From CAVTQZ01 sp963737015 (GTDB lineage Bacteria; Actinomycetota; Acidimicrobiia; Acidimicrobiales; UBA8190): a stretch of 64,000 bases of DNA. The first letter of the stretch is position 1, and each line of letters starts with the position of its first letter. Positions 26,961-35,237 of the stretch are shown one piece after another. Below the pieces are notes generated by a model. That model was given only the letters and a program-made list of their open reading frames with translations, searched no databases and was not told the origin of the DNA. The stretch spans positions 1,550,001 through 1,614,000 of the forward strand of contig CAVTQZ010000001.1 of the NCBI GenBank assembly GCA_963737015.1. Direction: 5' to 3'. Position numbers and translations under genes: made by a program.

Positions 26961-27533
26961 TCACCCTGAGCCCGTCGGTCTCGGCCCGAAGGCTTCTGCG
27001 AGTGCTTCGTGAAGGGTCTTCGAATCGAGCTGCCCGATGTGTCGGCCGAGGACCTTGCCCTTTGCGGAGATGAAGACCGTCGTCGGAAGCCCGTAGAGCC
27101 GGTAAGCAGTCGCCGTGTTCTCCTGCGGATCGAAAACCGTCGGGTAGGTGACGTGGACCTTGGCCAGGAACGATATCGCCGCGCTGCTCGAATCACCGCT
27201 GTCGACGCCGAGGAACCGGACCGTGCCGCGCTCTGATCGGTAGGCGCTTTCGAGCAGCGGCATCTCCGTGGTGCACGGAGAGCACCACGACGCCCAGAAG
27301 TTCAGCACCAGTCCGCGTCCTGTGAACTCCGACGATGAGACCTTCTGCGAGGGATCGACGAGGCTCGGAAGCACGAAGTGAGGAGCCGGAGCGTTGGAAC
27401 GGTCCACCAGAATCGCGCCGCCACTTCCCCCCGAGGTCCCGACGGCTGCGAATATGCCTGCCCCGCCGAACACGACCACCACTACGACCAGAGCGATGAC
27501 GACCTTTCGCCTTGTCGGGGTGTACCAGCTCAC
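26961..27533 (-). CDS. TlpA/ResA-like membrane-anchored thioredoxin-fold protein
   Basis: The 190-residue product has an N-terminal membrane anchor (residues 10-32) and an outside-facing thioredoxin fold. Its redox motif is WASWCSPCTTEMP (CxxC) and it has the cis-Pro segment YGLPTTVFI. Such proteins reduce disulfides during cytochrome c maturation or other periplasmic thiol chemistry. GTG 27533 overlaps the HMG-CoA lyase stop (GTGA), so it is translated as part of that operon. The link to ketone-body genes is not functionally obvious. The SCO gene follows downstream. Confidence 0.88.
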   Translation of the reverse strand: MSWYTPTRRKVVIALVVVVVVFGGAGIFAAVGTSGGSGGAILVDRSNAPAPHFVLPSLVDPSQKVSSSEFTGRGLVLNFWASWCSPCTTEMPLLESAYRSERGTVRFLGVDSGDSSSAAISFLAKVHVTYPTVFDPQENTATAYRLYGLPTTVFISAKGKVLGRHIGQLDSKTLHEALAEAFGPRPTGSG

Positions 27534-28456
27534 TGTCGCGGGAGTCGGGGACCGCTATAGGCGACGCGGCTCTGGAGCCTGTGGCCCACCACCTCCTCCG
27601 CGACCGCACTCGCTTCGAGCAGACGAGCGATGTCGATCCCACTTCGCACACCGAGATCGTCGAGCAGCGCCACGAGGTCCTCCGTGGAGACGTTGCCTGC
27701 CGCTCCTTCGGCGAACGGCGACCCTCCGAGACCACCGACCGACGTGTCGAAGCGTGAGACGCCTCTCTCCATCGCCGCGTAGCAGTTGAGCAGTCCTGTC
27801 CCTCTCGTCTCGTGCATGTGCAGCCCGAGATCGATATCCGGCAAGCCCCGTACGGCGTCGAGGACGGCCGACAACACGCGCGGGGTCGCCATTCCCGTCG
27901 TGTCGGCGAGCGTGAGGGCGGAGACACCGACATCGCGAAGGCATCGCCCCAGGGCTGCCACCTCCTCGGGCGATACGTCGCCTTCGTAGGGCGAGCCGAA
28001 CGCGCACGAGATCACAGCGTCGACGCGGGTCCCCTCGCGCGAGGCGATCTCACATATCTGCTGGATCTGCTTCACCGAATCCTCGATGGTCATCTTCACG
28101 TTCCGCTGGTTGTACTCGGGTGACGCCGCGACGGTCGCCGTGAGCTCGTCGACGCCCGCTTCGAGGGCACGCTGCGCGCCCACGAGGTTCGGCACGAGGG
28201 CCGCCACGACCACGTCCGGCGGGCGTGAGATGGAGCCGAGCACAGCTTGCGGATCGGCCATCGCAGGCACGGCTCTCGGAGAGACGAAGCTCACCGCCTC
28301 GATGCGCCTCACACCCGCGTCGAGCAACGCCTGAACCAGCCGTGCACGTGCCTGCGGGCTTACGGCTCGTTCGGATTGCAAGCCATCGCGCGGCCCCACC
28401 TCCCTGATCACCACGCTGCCGGGAAGGGTCTTAGCGGGTGTTGCGAACGTGCTCAT
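27530..28456 (-). CDS. mvaB: Hydroxymethylglutaryl-CoA lyase
   Basis: The enzyme cleaves HMG-CoA to acetoacetate and acetyl-CoA at the end of leucine degradation. The 308-residue TIM-barrel (DRE-TIM) protein starts IREVGPRDGLQSE, the lyase signature containing the metal Asp. LHMHETRGTGLLN supplies metal His residues, and the GGLGGSPFAEGAAGNVSTED loop fits the family. The expected catalytic Cys loop is GLGGSPFA rather than GLGGCPYA: the usual Cys is replaced by Ser. Many bacterial homologues share this change, so substrate use may differ from the human enzyme. ATG 28456 overlaps the acetoacetyl-CoA synthetase stop (ATGA). Confidence 0.85.
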   Translation of the reverse strand: MSTFATPAKTLPGSVVIREVGPRDGLQSERAVSPQARARLVQALLDAGVRRIEAVSFVSPRAVPAMADPQAVLGSISRPPDVVVAALVPNLVGAQRALEAGVDELTATVAASPEYNQRNVKMTIEDSVKQIQQICEIASREGTRVDAVISCAFGSPYEGDVSPEEVAALGRCLRDVGVSALTLADTTGMATPRVLSAVLDAVRGLPDIDLGLHMHETRGTGLLNCYAAMERGVSRFDTSVGGLGGSPFAEGAAGNVSTEDLVALLDDLGVRSGIDIARLLEASAVAEEVVGHRLQSRVAYSGPRLPRQ

Positions 28457-30456
28457 CTCAGGCCTGCTTCGGCGATGCTCCTCACGAGCTCGTCCAGAGC
28501 AGACGGGTCAGAGAGCGCACCCGCCGACGCGGCCTGTTCCGGCGCCGCACCGAGGAGGATCTTCCTCACGGGGACCTCGAGCTTCTTGCCGTTGATCGTC
28601 CGGGGCAACGCCCGCAACGAAATGATCCGGTCGGGGACGTGCCTCGGAGACAGCCGGTCACGGAGCGCTGCGCGGATCTCGCGCTCTTGGTCATCACTGA
28701 GCCCCCCAGAGGCAGCGGCCGCTGCGGGTACCACGAACAAGACCAGCTCGCCCGCACGACCGAGCTCGGTCGTATCCACGACCAACGCGTCCGCCACCTC
28801 CGGCAAGGACTCCACGATCCGGTAGAACTCGGCCGTACCCATCCGGACCCCCGCTCGGTTGAGCGTGGCGTCGGAGCGTCCATAGACGACGGCGCTGCCC
28901 CTCGAGGTGATCTTCACCCAGTCACCGTGGCGCCATACTCCGGGGAAGTACGCGAAATAGGCATCGTGCAATCGCGTACCGTCATCGCCCCACAGCGCAA
29001 CCGGCATGGAGGGCATCGCCTCGGTGACCACGAGCTCGCCGACCTCTTCGAGCACCGGCCTCCCCTCCTCGTCGTAGGCCTCGACCTTCGCCCCGAGCGC
29101 TCGGCACTGCAACTCGCCGGATCGGACCTCCAGCCACGGACACGAGGCCAGGAACGCGGTGCACACGTCTGTGCCGCCCGATACGGAACCGACAAGCACG
29201 TCGTCTGCTATCTCGCGTGCCGCCCAGACGAAGCCCTCAGGCGAAAGTGGCGCTCCAGTGGAGCCGACGCTGTGCACCTTCAGCTCTCCGAGTGAACGCG
29301 GTGAGCACCCCGCCCTGCGACAGGCCTCGATGTACGGCGCGCTGGTCCCGAAGTACGTGATCGCGACTTCCCTCGCCAGACGCCAAAGCGCATTCTCGTC
29401 GGGCCACATCGGGTCCCCGTCGTAACAGACGACCGTGGTACCGAGAAGGAGGCCGCCGATGAGGAAGTTCCACATCATCCAGCCCGTCGTCGTGAACCAG
29501 AAGAAGCGGTCGTCCGCCTTCAGGTCGCTGTGGAGGAAGAGAGCCTTCAGGTGCTCTAAGACGATCCCACCGTGGCCGTGCACGATCGGCTTCGGCAAAC
29601 CTGTCGTCCCCGACGAGTAGAGGATCCACAAAGGGTGGGAGAAGTCGACCTCCACCGGAACCAGTGGCTCGGAGGTGACGAGAAGCTCGTCCCATCCGAT
29701 GCGCCGGCCGCGTCCGTCCTTCGCAATCTCTTTGTGGCCCCAAACGTCGGCGCCGCGAGGGACGATGACCGTGCAGAGGAGGGAGGGTAGGGCGGACTCG
29801 AGGTCTGCGACCTTCTCCGTTATGTCGTGGCGCCGGCCGCGGAAGCTGTAGCCGCTCGCGGCGACAAGAACCTTCGGGTCGATCTGCACGAAACGATCGA
29901 CCATGCTCGGCGCTCCGAATTCCGGCGCACAGCTCGACCACACGGCTCCGAGACTCGCGGTCGCGAGGAACGCCACGATCGCGTGCGCCCCGTTCGGGAG
30001 CACAGCTGCGACGCGGTCGCCACGGCCCACGCCGAGGTTGCGAAGTCCGGCGGCTGCCGCAGCGACGAGCCCGGACAACTCTCCGAAAGTGATCTCCTCC
30101 CTGCGGCCTTCTTCGTCACAGCAAATGAGCGCAACCCGGTCGGGAGCCTGGCGGAGCACGCGATCGACGTAGTTGAGCCGGCGCCCCGGGAACCACGTCG
30201 CGCCCTCGGCCCCGTGCCCCGATTCGACGACCTTTGCGCCGGCAAGCTCGTGTTCGGCCTTTCCCAACTCGAAGTAGTCCCAAAGAGCCGCCCAGAACTC
30301 ATCGAGCCGCCCCACCGACCAATTCCACAGGTCCGCGTAACCGCTGAAGGTGAGCTCGCGTTCTCTTTCGAGCCAGGACGAGAAAGCACTGAGGTTCGAC
30401 GAGGAGATACGCGCGACGGACGGCTCCCACAGCACCTCGCCTTCGCCCACGCTCAC
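28453..30456 (-). CDS. Acetoacetyl-CoA synthetase
   Basis: The protein activates acetoacetate to acetoacetyl-CoA with ATP. It has 667 residues and is an ANL-superfamily enzyme. The AACS-type N-terminus has SFSGYADLWNWSVGRLDEFW. The AMP-binding motif is ILYSSGTTGLPKPIVHG, and AACS-specific strings include FFWFTTTGWMMWNFLIGGLL. GDWVKI and GRSDATLNRAGVRMGTAE follow, and the catalytic Lys lies in the C-terminal TINGKKLEVPVR. Start GTG 30456 overlaps the SDR stop (GTGA). Together with HMG-CoA lyase it lets acetoacetate from leucine or ketone bodies re-enter acetyl-CoA metabolism. Confidence 0.92.
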   Translation of the reverse strand: MSVGEGEVLWEPSVARISSSNLSAFSSWLERERELTFSGYADLWNWSVGRLDEFWAALWDYFELGKAEHELAGAKVVESGHGAEGATWFPGRRLNYVDRVLRQAPDRVALICCDEEGRREEITFGELSGLVAAAAAGLRNLGVGRGDRVAAVLPNGAHAIVAFLATASLGAVWSSCAPEFGAPSMVDRFVQIDPKVLVAASGYSFRGRRHDITEKVADLESALPSLLCTVIVPRGADVWGHKEIAKDGRGRRIGWDELLVTSEPLVPVEVDFSHPLWILYSSGTTGLPKPIVHGHGGIVLEHLKALFLHSDLKADDRFFWFTTTGWMMWNFLIGGLLLGTTVVCYDGDPMWPDENALWRLAREVAITYFGTSAPYIEACRRAGCSPRSLGELKVHSVGSTGAPLSPEGFVWAAREIADDVLVGSVSGGTDVCTAFLASCPWLEVRSGELQCRALGAKVEAYDEEGRPVLEEVGELVVTEAMPSMPVALWGDDGTRLHDAYFAYFPGVWRHGDWVKITSRGSAVVYGRSDATLNRAGVRMGTAEFYRIVESLPEVADALVVDTTELGRAGELVLFVVPAAAAASGGLSDDQEREIRAALRDRLSPRHVPDRIISLRALPRTINGKKLEVPVRKILLGAAPEQAASAGALSDPSALDELVRSIAEAGLR

Positions 30457-31208
30457 CTTGTCTCACCACCCAGGCTCTCGGCCGGGTCGATCGGGCTCCA
30501 CAGAGAGACCCCACCGTCGGCCGCGAGCACCTGGCCGGTCACCCAGTCGAGCTCCAACAACGAGACGATCGCGCGCGCCACCCCGTCGGCGGTCCCCACG
30601 CGTCCGAGCGCCGCACGCTCGGCCACCCTCGCCTCGTAACCGGGAAGACGCCTGGTCGACGCGAAGAGCGGCGTGTCGGTCGTGCCGGGGGCCACGGCGT
30701 TCACGAGGATCCCGAACGGGCCCAGCTCACGAGCCGCGACACGCACGAGCTCGGCGACCCCCGCCTTGGACACGGAGTAATGACTCATCATCCGGTCGGC
30801 GAGGAATCCCGATATCGAAGTGACGGCACAGATCCTGCCGCCGGTCCCCGACGCAACCATGGCCCCGGCCACCTCCCGCAGGCAGAGAAATGTCCCACGC
30901 AGGTTGACCGCCATCACGCGATCCCACTCCGCCGACGGCATGTCGACCAACGCGCCGAATCCCCCGACACCGGCGTTCAGAACAGCGATGTCTATCGATC
31001 CGAACGCGTGGTGGACAGCGCGCACCGCGTCAGTCACCTGCTCCTCCACCGAGATGTCGCAAGTGATGGAGACGTCGACGCTTTCATGGGCCTCGGCGAG
31101 GTCGACTCCGGCCACTCTCGCACCGGCGGCCCCGAGGATGTCCACGACTGCAGCGCCGATGCCGCTCGAGGATCCCGTCACGAGCGCAGATGCGCCTTCG
31201 AGCTTCAC
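30453..31208 (-). CDS. SDR-family oxidoreductase
   Basis: This is a short-chain dehydrogenase of 251 residues. It starts at GTG 31208 overlapping the MFS stop (GTGA); the open frame further upstream is not coding. Classical SDR motifs are TGSSSGIGAAV (cofactor), LNAGVGG, the catalytic Ser in AVTSISGF, and HYSVSKAG (Tyr and Lys). VAPGTTDTPLF follows. D-3-hydroxybutyrate dehydrogenase would suit the acetoacetate genes downstream, but no residue settles the substrate. It lies in a run of six overlapping or closely spaced minus-strand genes. Confidence 0.85.
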   Translation of the reverse strand: MKLEGASALVTGSSSGIGAAVVDILGAAGARVAGVDLAEAHESVDVSITCDISVEEQVTDAVRAVHHAFGSIDIAVLNAGVGGFGALVDMPSAEWDRVMAVNLRGTFLCLREVAGAMVASGTGGRICAVTSISGFLADRMMSHYSVSKAGVAELVRVAARELGPFGILVNAVAPGTTDTPLFASTRRLPGYEARVAERAALGRVGTADGVARAIVSLLELDWVTGQVLAADGGVSLWSPIDPAESLGGETR

Positions 31209-32908
31209 TCGAGGTCGTGGCCGAGGGCGGCGCCCGGAACGTCGACGAGCGGAACCGCCGGCCCACCGGGCGCCAGGTCGCCTCGGGGTGTGTTGCGTTT
31301 CCCGTCGACTTGATCGACACCGTCGACGCTGGCGGGAGTTGCTCGCTCTTTCGGAGACGCAACCTCGGAGGCCAGGCGCTCGCGCAAGGGAATCTCCTTC
31401 AGGAACATTGCGAGGATCAACGCGCACACCGAGACAGGGATCACGAGCAGGAACACGGCATGAAGCGAGCGGACGAACGCGTCGTTGATCGCCCCCCGGA
31501 CGGACGGTGGCAACGTCCGCAACGTCTGCGGGCTCGTGTTGAACGACGAGGAGAGGTTGAGCTTCACGTTCGTGTGAACGAGCCTCGGAAGCCAGTAGCC
31601 GAGACGAGAGGTCAGGACCGTACCGAACAACGCCGTACCGAAGGCAGCACCAACGCTTCGAAAGAAACTGACAGCGGAAGTAGCGGTGCCCAGGTCGTCG
31701 CGGTGGACCGCATTCTGAACTGCGAGCACGAGGATCTGGAGGACCTGACCCATTCCCAAGCCGAACACCACCATGTAGAGAGAGGTCACGAGATGTGATG
31801 TGTGCAGCCCGAGCCGAGAAAAGAGCCAGGCTCCAATGGCCATCAGGACCGTCCCGCAGATAGGGAAGGCCTTGTAACGGCCGAGCTTCGTTACAAGCTG
31901 GCCCGAGACGATCGATGCGAAGAGCAACCCTGCCATGAGGGGGAGCAGGAGCAGACCAGACGCTGTCGGCGATACACCGTCTACGAGTTGGAGATAGAGA
32001 GGAAGAAAGATCGCTGCACCGAACATGGCGGCCGCCACGAGAACAGTCAGACAGACCGAGATCGCGACGATCGGGTTCGAGAACACGTGGGGAGCGAATA
32101 TCGGCTCGGTGGCCCTGCGTTCCCACCACACGAAGAAGGCGCTCACCGCGACGCCGCCGAGCGCCAGGCCGAGGATCGTGCCCGACCCCCACGAATAGGT
32201 CTGGCCGCCCCAGAGACACACGAGCAGCAGCATGGTGACGGCTGCCGACAAGACCGCTGCTCCGGTGTAGTCGATCGAGCGTGAGCGTCTCGGCAACGGA
32301 AGACGAAGCACGACGCTCGTGATCACGAGCGCGAGGATGCCGACGGGGATGTTGATGTAGAAGATCCATCGCCACGAGAGATGGTCGGTGAAAAAGCCGC
32401 CCGCCAGCGGTCCCCCGATGCTGGCGAAGGCGAACACCCCACCGAAGTAGCCCTGGTACCGGCCCCGCTCCCGGGGCGTGACGATGTCGCCGATTATCGC
32501 CATCGCCAACGCCATCAGTCCTCCACCGCCGAGACCCTGAAGCGCGCGGAAGGCGATCAGTTGGTCCATGCTCCTAGCGAGGCCCGACAGCGCCGATCCG
32601 GCGAGGAAGATGACTATTGCGATTTGGAAGATCCGCTTGCGCCCGTAGAGGTCGGAGATCTTGCCGTAGAGCGGCGTCGACAGCGTCGTCGTGAGCAGGT
32701 ATGCCGCGACCACCCACGAGAGCTTGTCGAGGCCGTGCAGGTCTCCCACGATCGTCGGAAGTGCGGTCGCGACGATCGTCTGGTCGAGCGCGGCGAGCAA
32801 CATTCCGAGCATGAGACCGCTGAAAACTACGAGCACCTGGCGGTGCGAGAGGCCCGCGTCCGGGTCCTGCACGAGGGCCGCGCCTACGTTCCGCTCAGTT
32901 CCGGGCAT
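31205..32908 (-). CDS. MFS transporter, DHA2 (EmrB/QacA) family
   Basis: The 567-residue protein has about 14 membrane segments. The DHA2 hallmarks are LDQTIVATALPTIVGDL in the first helix, YLLTTTLSTPLYGKISDLYGRKR (motif A region) and FRALQGLGGGGLMAL. The hydrophilic C-terminal tail of about 60 residues is Pro/Val-rich. Members of this family export drugs or metabolites by proton antiport; the substrate is unknown. It starts at ATG 32908, 12 bases after the GNAT gene, and the SDR gene overlaps its stop. Confidence 0.9.
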   Translation of the reverse strand: MPGTERNVGAALVQDPDAGLSHRQVLVVFSGLMLGMLLAALDQTIVATALPTIVGDLHGLDKLSWVVAAYLLTTTLSTPLYGKISDLYGRKRIFQIAIVIFLAGSALSGLARSMDQLIAFRALQGLGGGGLMALAMAIIGDIVTPRERGRYQGYFGGVFAFASIGGPLAGGFFTDHLSWRWIFYINIPVGILALVITSVVLRLPLPRRSRSIDYTGAAVLSAAVTMLLLVCLWGGQTYSWGSGTILGLALGGVAVSAFFVWWERRATEPIFAPHVFSNPIVAISVCLTVLVAAAMFGAAIFLPLYLQLVDGVSPTASGLLLLPLMAGLLFASIVSGQLVTKLGRYKAFPICGTVLMAIGAWLFSRLGLHTSHLVTSLYMVVFGLGMGQVLQILVLAVQNAVHRDDLGTATSAVSFFRSVGAAFGTALFGTVLTSRLGYWLPRLVHTNVKLNLSSSFNTSPQTLRTLPPSVRGAINDAFVRSLHAVFLLVIPVSVCALILAMFLKEIPLRERLASEVASPKERATPASVDGVDQVDGKRNTPRGDLAPGGPAVPLVDVPGAALGHDLE

Positions 32909-32920
32909 TGTTTTCTCAGG

Positions 32921-33475
32921 TTACAGGCGGTCTTCTGGCGCCTTGACTTTGCGCCAATAGATGAGGCAGTCCTCACCGGAGACCGCCTCGGGGACGCGTC
33001 CGATCTCGATCCAGCCGAGCTCTTCGTACAACGAACGCGCGGGGTTGGACTCGAAGACGAGGTTGAACTGGATCGCGTCGAAGCCGACCAACGGGGCCCT
33101 TATGACGGAGTCCTCGAGCAGATTGCGCCCGATGCCTCGAGCGCGGTGCTCTCGAGCAACCACGTAACCGGCGTTCGCGATGTGGGCGGCCCTGCCGACG
33201 AAGTTCGGCTTCAAGTAGTAAGCGCCGACGAGCATCCCTTCCAGTCGCGCTGCGACGGTGAGCGCAACCGGCTCGACCCAGGTGCTCGAGAAACTCTGCT
33301 GGGACAGGGGTGGCTCATGGGGGAACCCGTCGCCACGGGCAACGACATCGGCGAAGAGCTCGAAGAGCCGGTCGTGCTCCTCGGAGCGGATCGGTCCGAG
33401 GCTGAGCGAACCCCCGTTCCCCAACTCGACCACCCGATCATCCATTGCTCGGTGAGAAGGTCCGGGGTCCGCCAT
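32921..33475 (-). CDS. GNAT-family N-acetyltransferase
   Basis: The 184-residue protein has the acetyl-CoA-binding block VVAREHRARGIGRNLLEDS (V-x(4)-RGxGxG/A type) and a C-terminal FNLVFESNPARSLYEELGW, both diagnostic of GNAT domains. ATG 33475 has GGGAGG 9 bases upstream and is preferred over the inner ATG 33445. It is the first gene of the minus-strand operon that runs through the MFS, SDR, acetoacetyl-CoA synthetase, lyase and thioredoxin-like genes. The acceptor substrate is unknown. Confidence 0.85.
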   Translation of the reverse strand: MADPGPSHRAMDDRVVELGNGGSLSLGPIRSEEHDRLFELFADVVARGDGFPHEPPLSQQSFSSTWVEPVALTVAARLEGMLVGAYYLKPNFVGRAAHIANAGYVVAREHRARGIGRNLLEDSVIRAPLVGFDAIQFNLVFESNPARSLYEELGWIEIGRVPEAVSGEDCLIYWRKVKAPEDRL

Positions 33476-33743
33476 CCTCCGGATCCTCCCAGCGCGCCGC
33501 CGGCCTGACCAAGGCGGTAGGTCCGCTGACCCTGGCGCCCGCGTTCATGGATGGGGCCGCAAGGGTGCCTCCGGTCGGCCGTTGCACCTGTTAACGAGGG
33601 ACCACAAATAGCACCCAAAAAACCACACAGCGTGTAAATTCGTCGCATCAAATCCTCGCAGGGAGTGGAATTGCGTCTCTTCCCTCCCTACGGTGAGGCG
33701 GGGTTGTTCCTACACTGTTCTTTTAGGGCGGAAGCAGAGGCTT

Positions 33744-35237
33744 ATGAAGAGGAAGCCTGAAGACGACGATCGGGTGTCCCGAAGCGGGGGCCTTCCCGCC
33801 AAGTCCCGCCGCCTCGTACGTTCGCGTCTGGACCGCGACGCCGGCCCGCCCCACGTCTCCCCGCACACCGGGCCCGAACCGGATCCAACCTTGCCGCAGC
33901 ACAACGAAGCGCCGGAGCCCGAGCGCGCCGATGGACAGGAGTCGGGACCATCCGGCGCGGCAGACCCGGGCCTCAAAGACGACGCCGAAAGAATCGACTG
34001 GGCAGCCGCGGGTGCGCAGTGGGGTGACGTGAGCGCCGAATGGGCGAACATCACAGGGGCGGACCTCGGAGATCTCGCAGCCAAAGCGGCGCTCGCACGG
34101 CGCGTCGACTCTGTGGTCACCCCGTGCCAGGAGCTCCTCGAAGAGGCACTCGCAGAAGTGGACAGCCGTGCCGGGGCGGTCTACTCCGTCGATGGCCCGG
34201 GGCAGGTGAGCGTCGTAGCATCCGCCGGGATCGCCGAAGCCACCGATCTCCCGGAGCTCGAGCGCGTGGCCCTGCGAGGTGTCGAAGCGAATCGCCCGCT
34301 GATCGCTAATAGAGCAGAGGGCGGTTCTGCGCCGGACACGCAGAAGGTTGTGGCAGTCCCGTGCACCATTCAGGGCGACATATCTGCGGTGCTCGTACTC
34401 ATGACCGATGCCGACCACGCCTCGCCTGTGGTTCAGCGCCTGGAGAGTGGTGGCCTAGTGCGCGCGGTTGCGCTCGCCGCTGACCGCGCACGCATCCACT
34501 TCACGCTCGAACGCCGGATGGTGGAGGCGGACGCGGTGAAGCGACAACTCGAGGCCTATGCCGTCGACCTTCGCTCGGTGTTTCTCTCCGAGCGCGCACG
34601 GTCCGAAGAGCTGGGTTCCGCCCTCGTCGAGCTCGAGGAGACCTACGAGGCGACGGTACGGGGTCTCGCCATCGCGGTGGAGGCGAAAGACGAGTACACC
34701 GGCGGCCACCTTTTCCGAGTGAGCCGTTACGGCATGACGGTGACGGCGATCGTCGCACCCGCCCACCGCGACGATCCTCAGTTCGAGTACGGATTCCTCT
34801 TGCACGACGTCGGGAAGCTGGCGGTGCCCGACGCCGTGCTCATCAAGGACGGTGCGCTCACCGACGATGAGTGGGAGCAGATAAGGGCGCATCCCGCCTC
34901 GGGCCGGACGATTCTCGAGCGCATCCCCTTCCTCAAAGGCGCGAGCGAGATCGTCTACTGCCACCACGAGCGCTGGGACGGAAAGGGTTTCCCGCAGGGA
35001 CTCGCCGGCGAGGAGATACCGCTCGGTGCCCGCATCTTCCCGATCGCGGACGCGTTCGACGCAATGACCACTTCACGCCCCTACCGCGAGGCGATGCCCC
35101 TCGACGCCGCGAGGGCCGAGCTCGTGCGCGGAGCGGGTACGCAGTTCTGGCCCGACGCGGTCGACGCGTTCATGGCAATCCCCTCAGAGGTACTGGAAGA
35201 GATCCGCAGAGGAACCCTGGGGGCCTCGGGCTGGTGA
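33744..35237 (+). CDS. GAF-HD-GYP domain protein (putative cyclic di-GMP phosphodiesterase)
   Basis: I place the start at ATG 33744 (MKRKPEDDD, AGAGG upstream), giving about 497 residues. Residues 1-80 are low-complexity and charged. A GAF-like region spans roughly 100-240 (VVAVPCTIQGDISAVLVLM), followed by a coiled linker and a C-terminal HD-GYP domain. The HD-GYP motifs are GGHLFRVSRY, FLLHDVGKLAVPD (HD), CHHERWDGKGFPQGLAGEEIP (GYP loop, here GFP) and FDAMTTSRPYREAM. The family hydrolyses c-di-GMP. The stop overlaps the histidine kinase start (GTGA), so it is the first gene of a signalling operon that also contains two receivers. Confidence 0.88.
   Translation: MKRKPEDDDRVSRSGGLPAKSRRLVRSRLDRDAGPPHVSPHTGPEPDPTLPQHNEAPEPERADGQESGPSGAADPGLKDDAERIDWAAAGAQWGDVSAEWANITGADLGDLAAKAALARRVDSVVTPCQELLEEALAEVDSRAGAVYSVDGPGQVSVVASAGIAEATDLPELERVALRGVEANRPLIANRAEGGSAPDTQKVVAVPCTIQGDISAVLVLMTDADHASPVVQRLESGGLVRAVALAADRARIHFTLERRMVEADAVKRQLEAYAVDLRSVFLSERARSEELGSALVELEETYEATVRGLAIAVEAKDEYTGGHLFRVSRYGMTVTAIVAPAHRDDPQFEYGFLLHDVGKLAVPDAVLIKDGALTDDEWEQIRAHPASGRTILERIPFLKGASEIVYCHHERWDGKGFPQGLAGEEIPLGARIFPIADAFDAMTTSRPYREAMPLDAARAELVRGAGTQFWPDAVDAFMAIPSEVLEEIRRGTLGASGW

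Noticed and set aside
30453..32375. A 640-residue SDR-containing ORF as a giant fusion protein
   Set aside because: The first 389 residues are an Arg/Ser-rich reading of the MFS gene in another frame; the SDR starts at GTG 31208 with a GTGA overlap.
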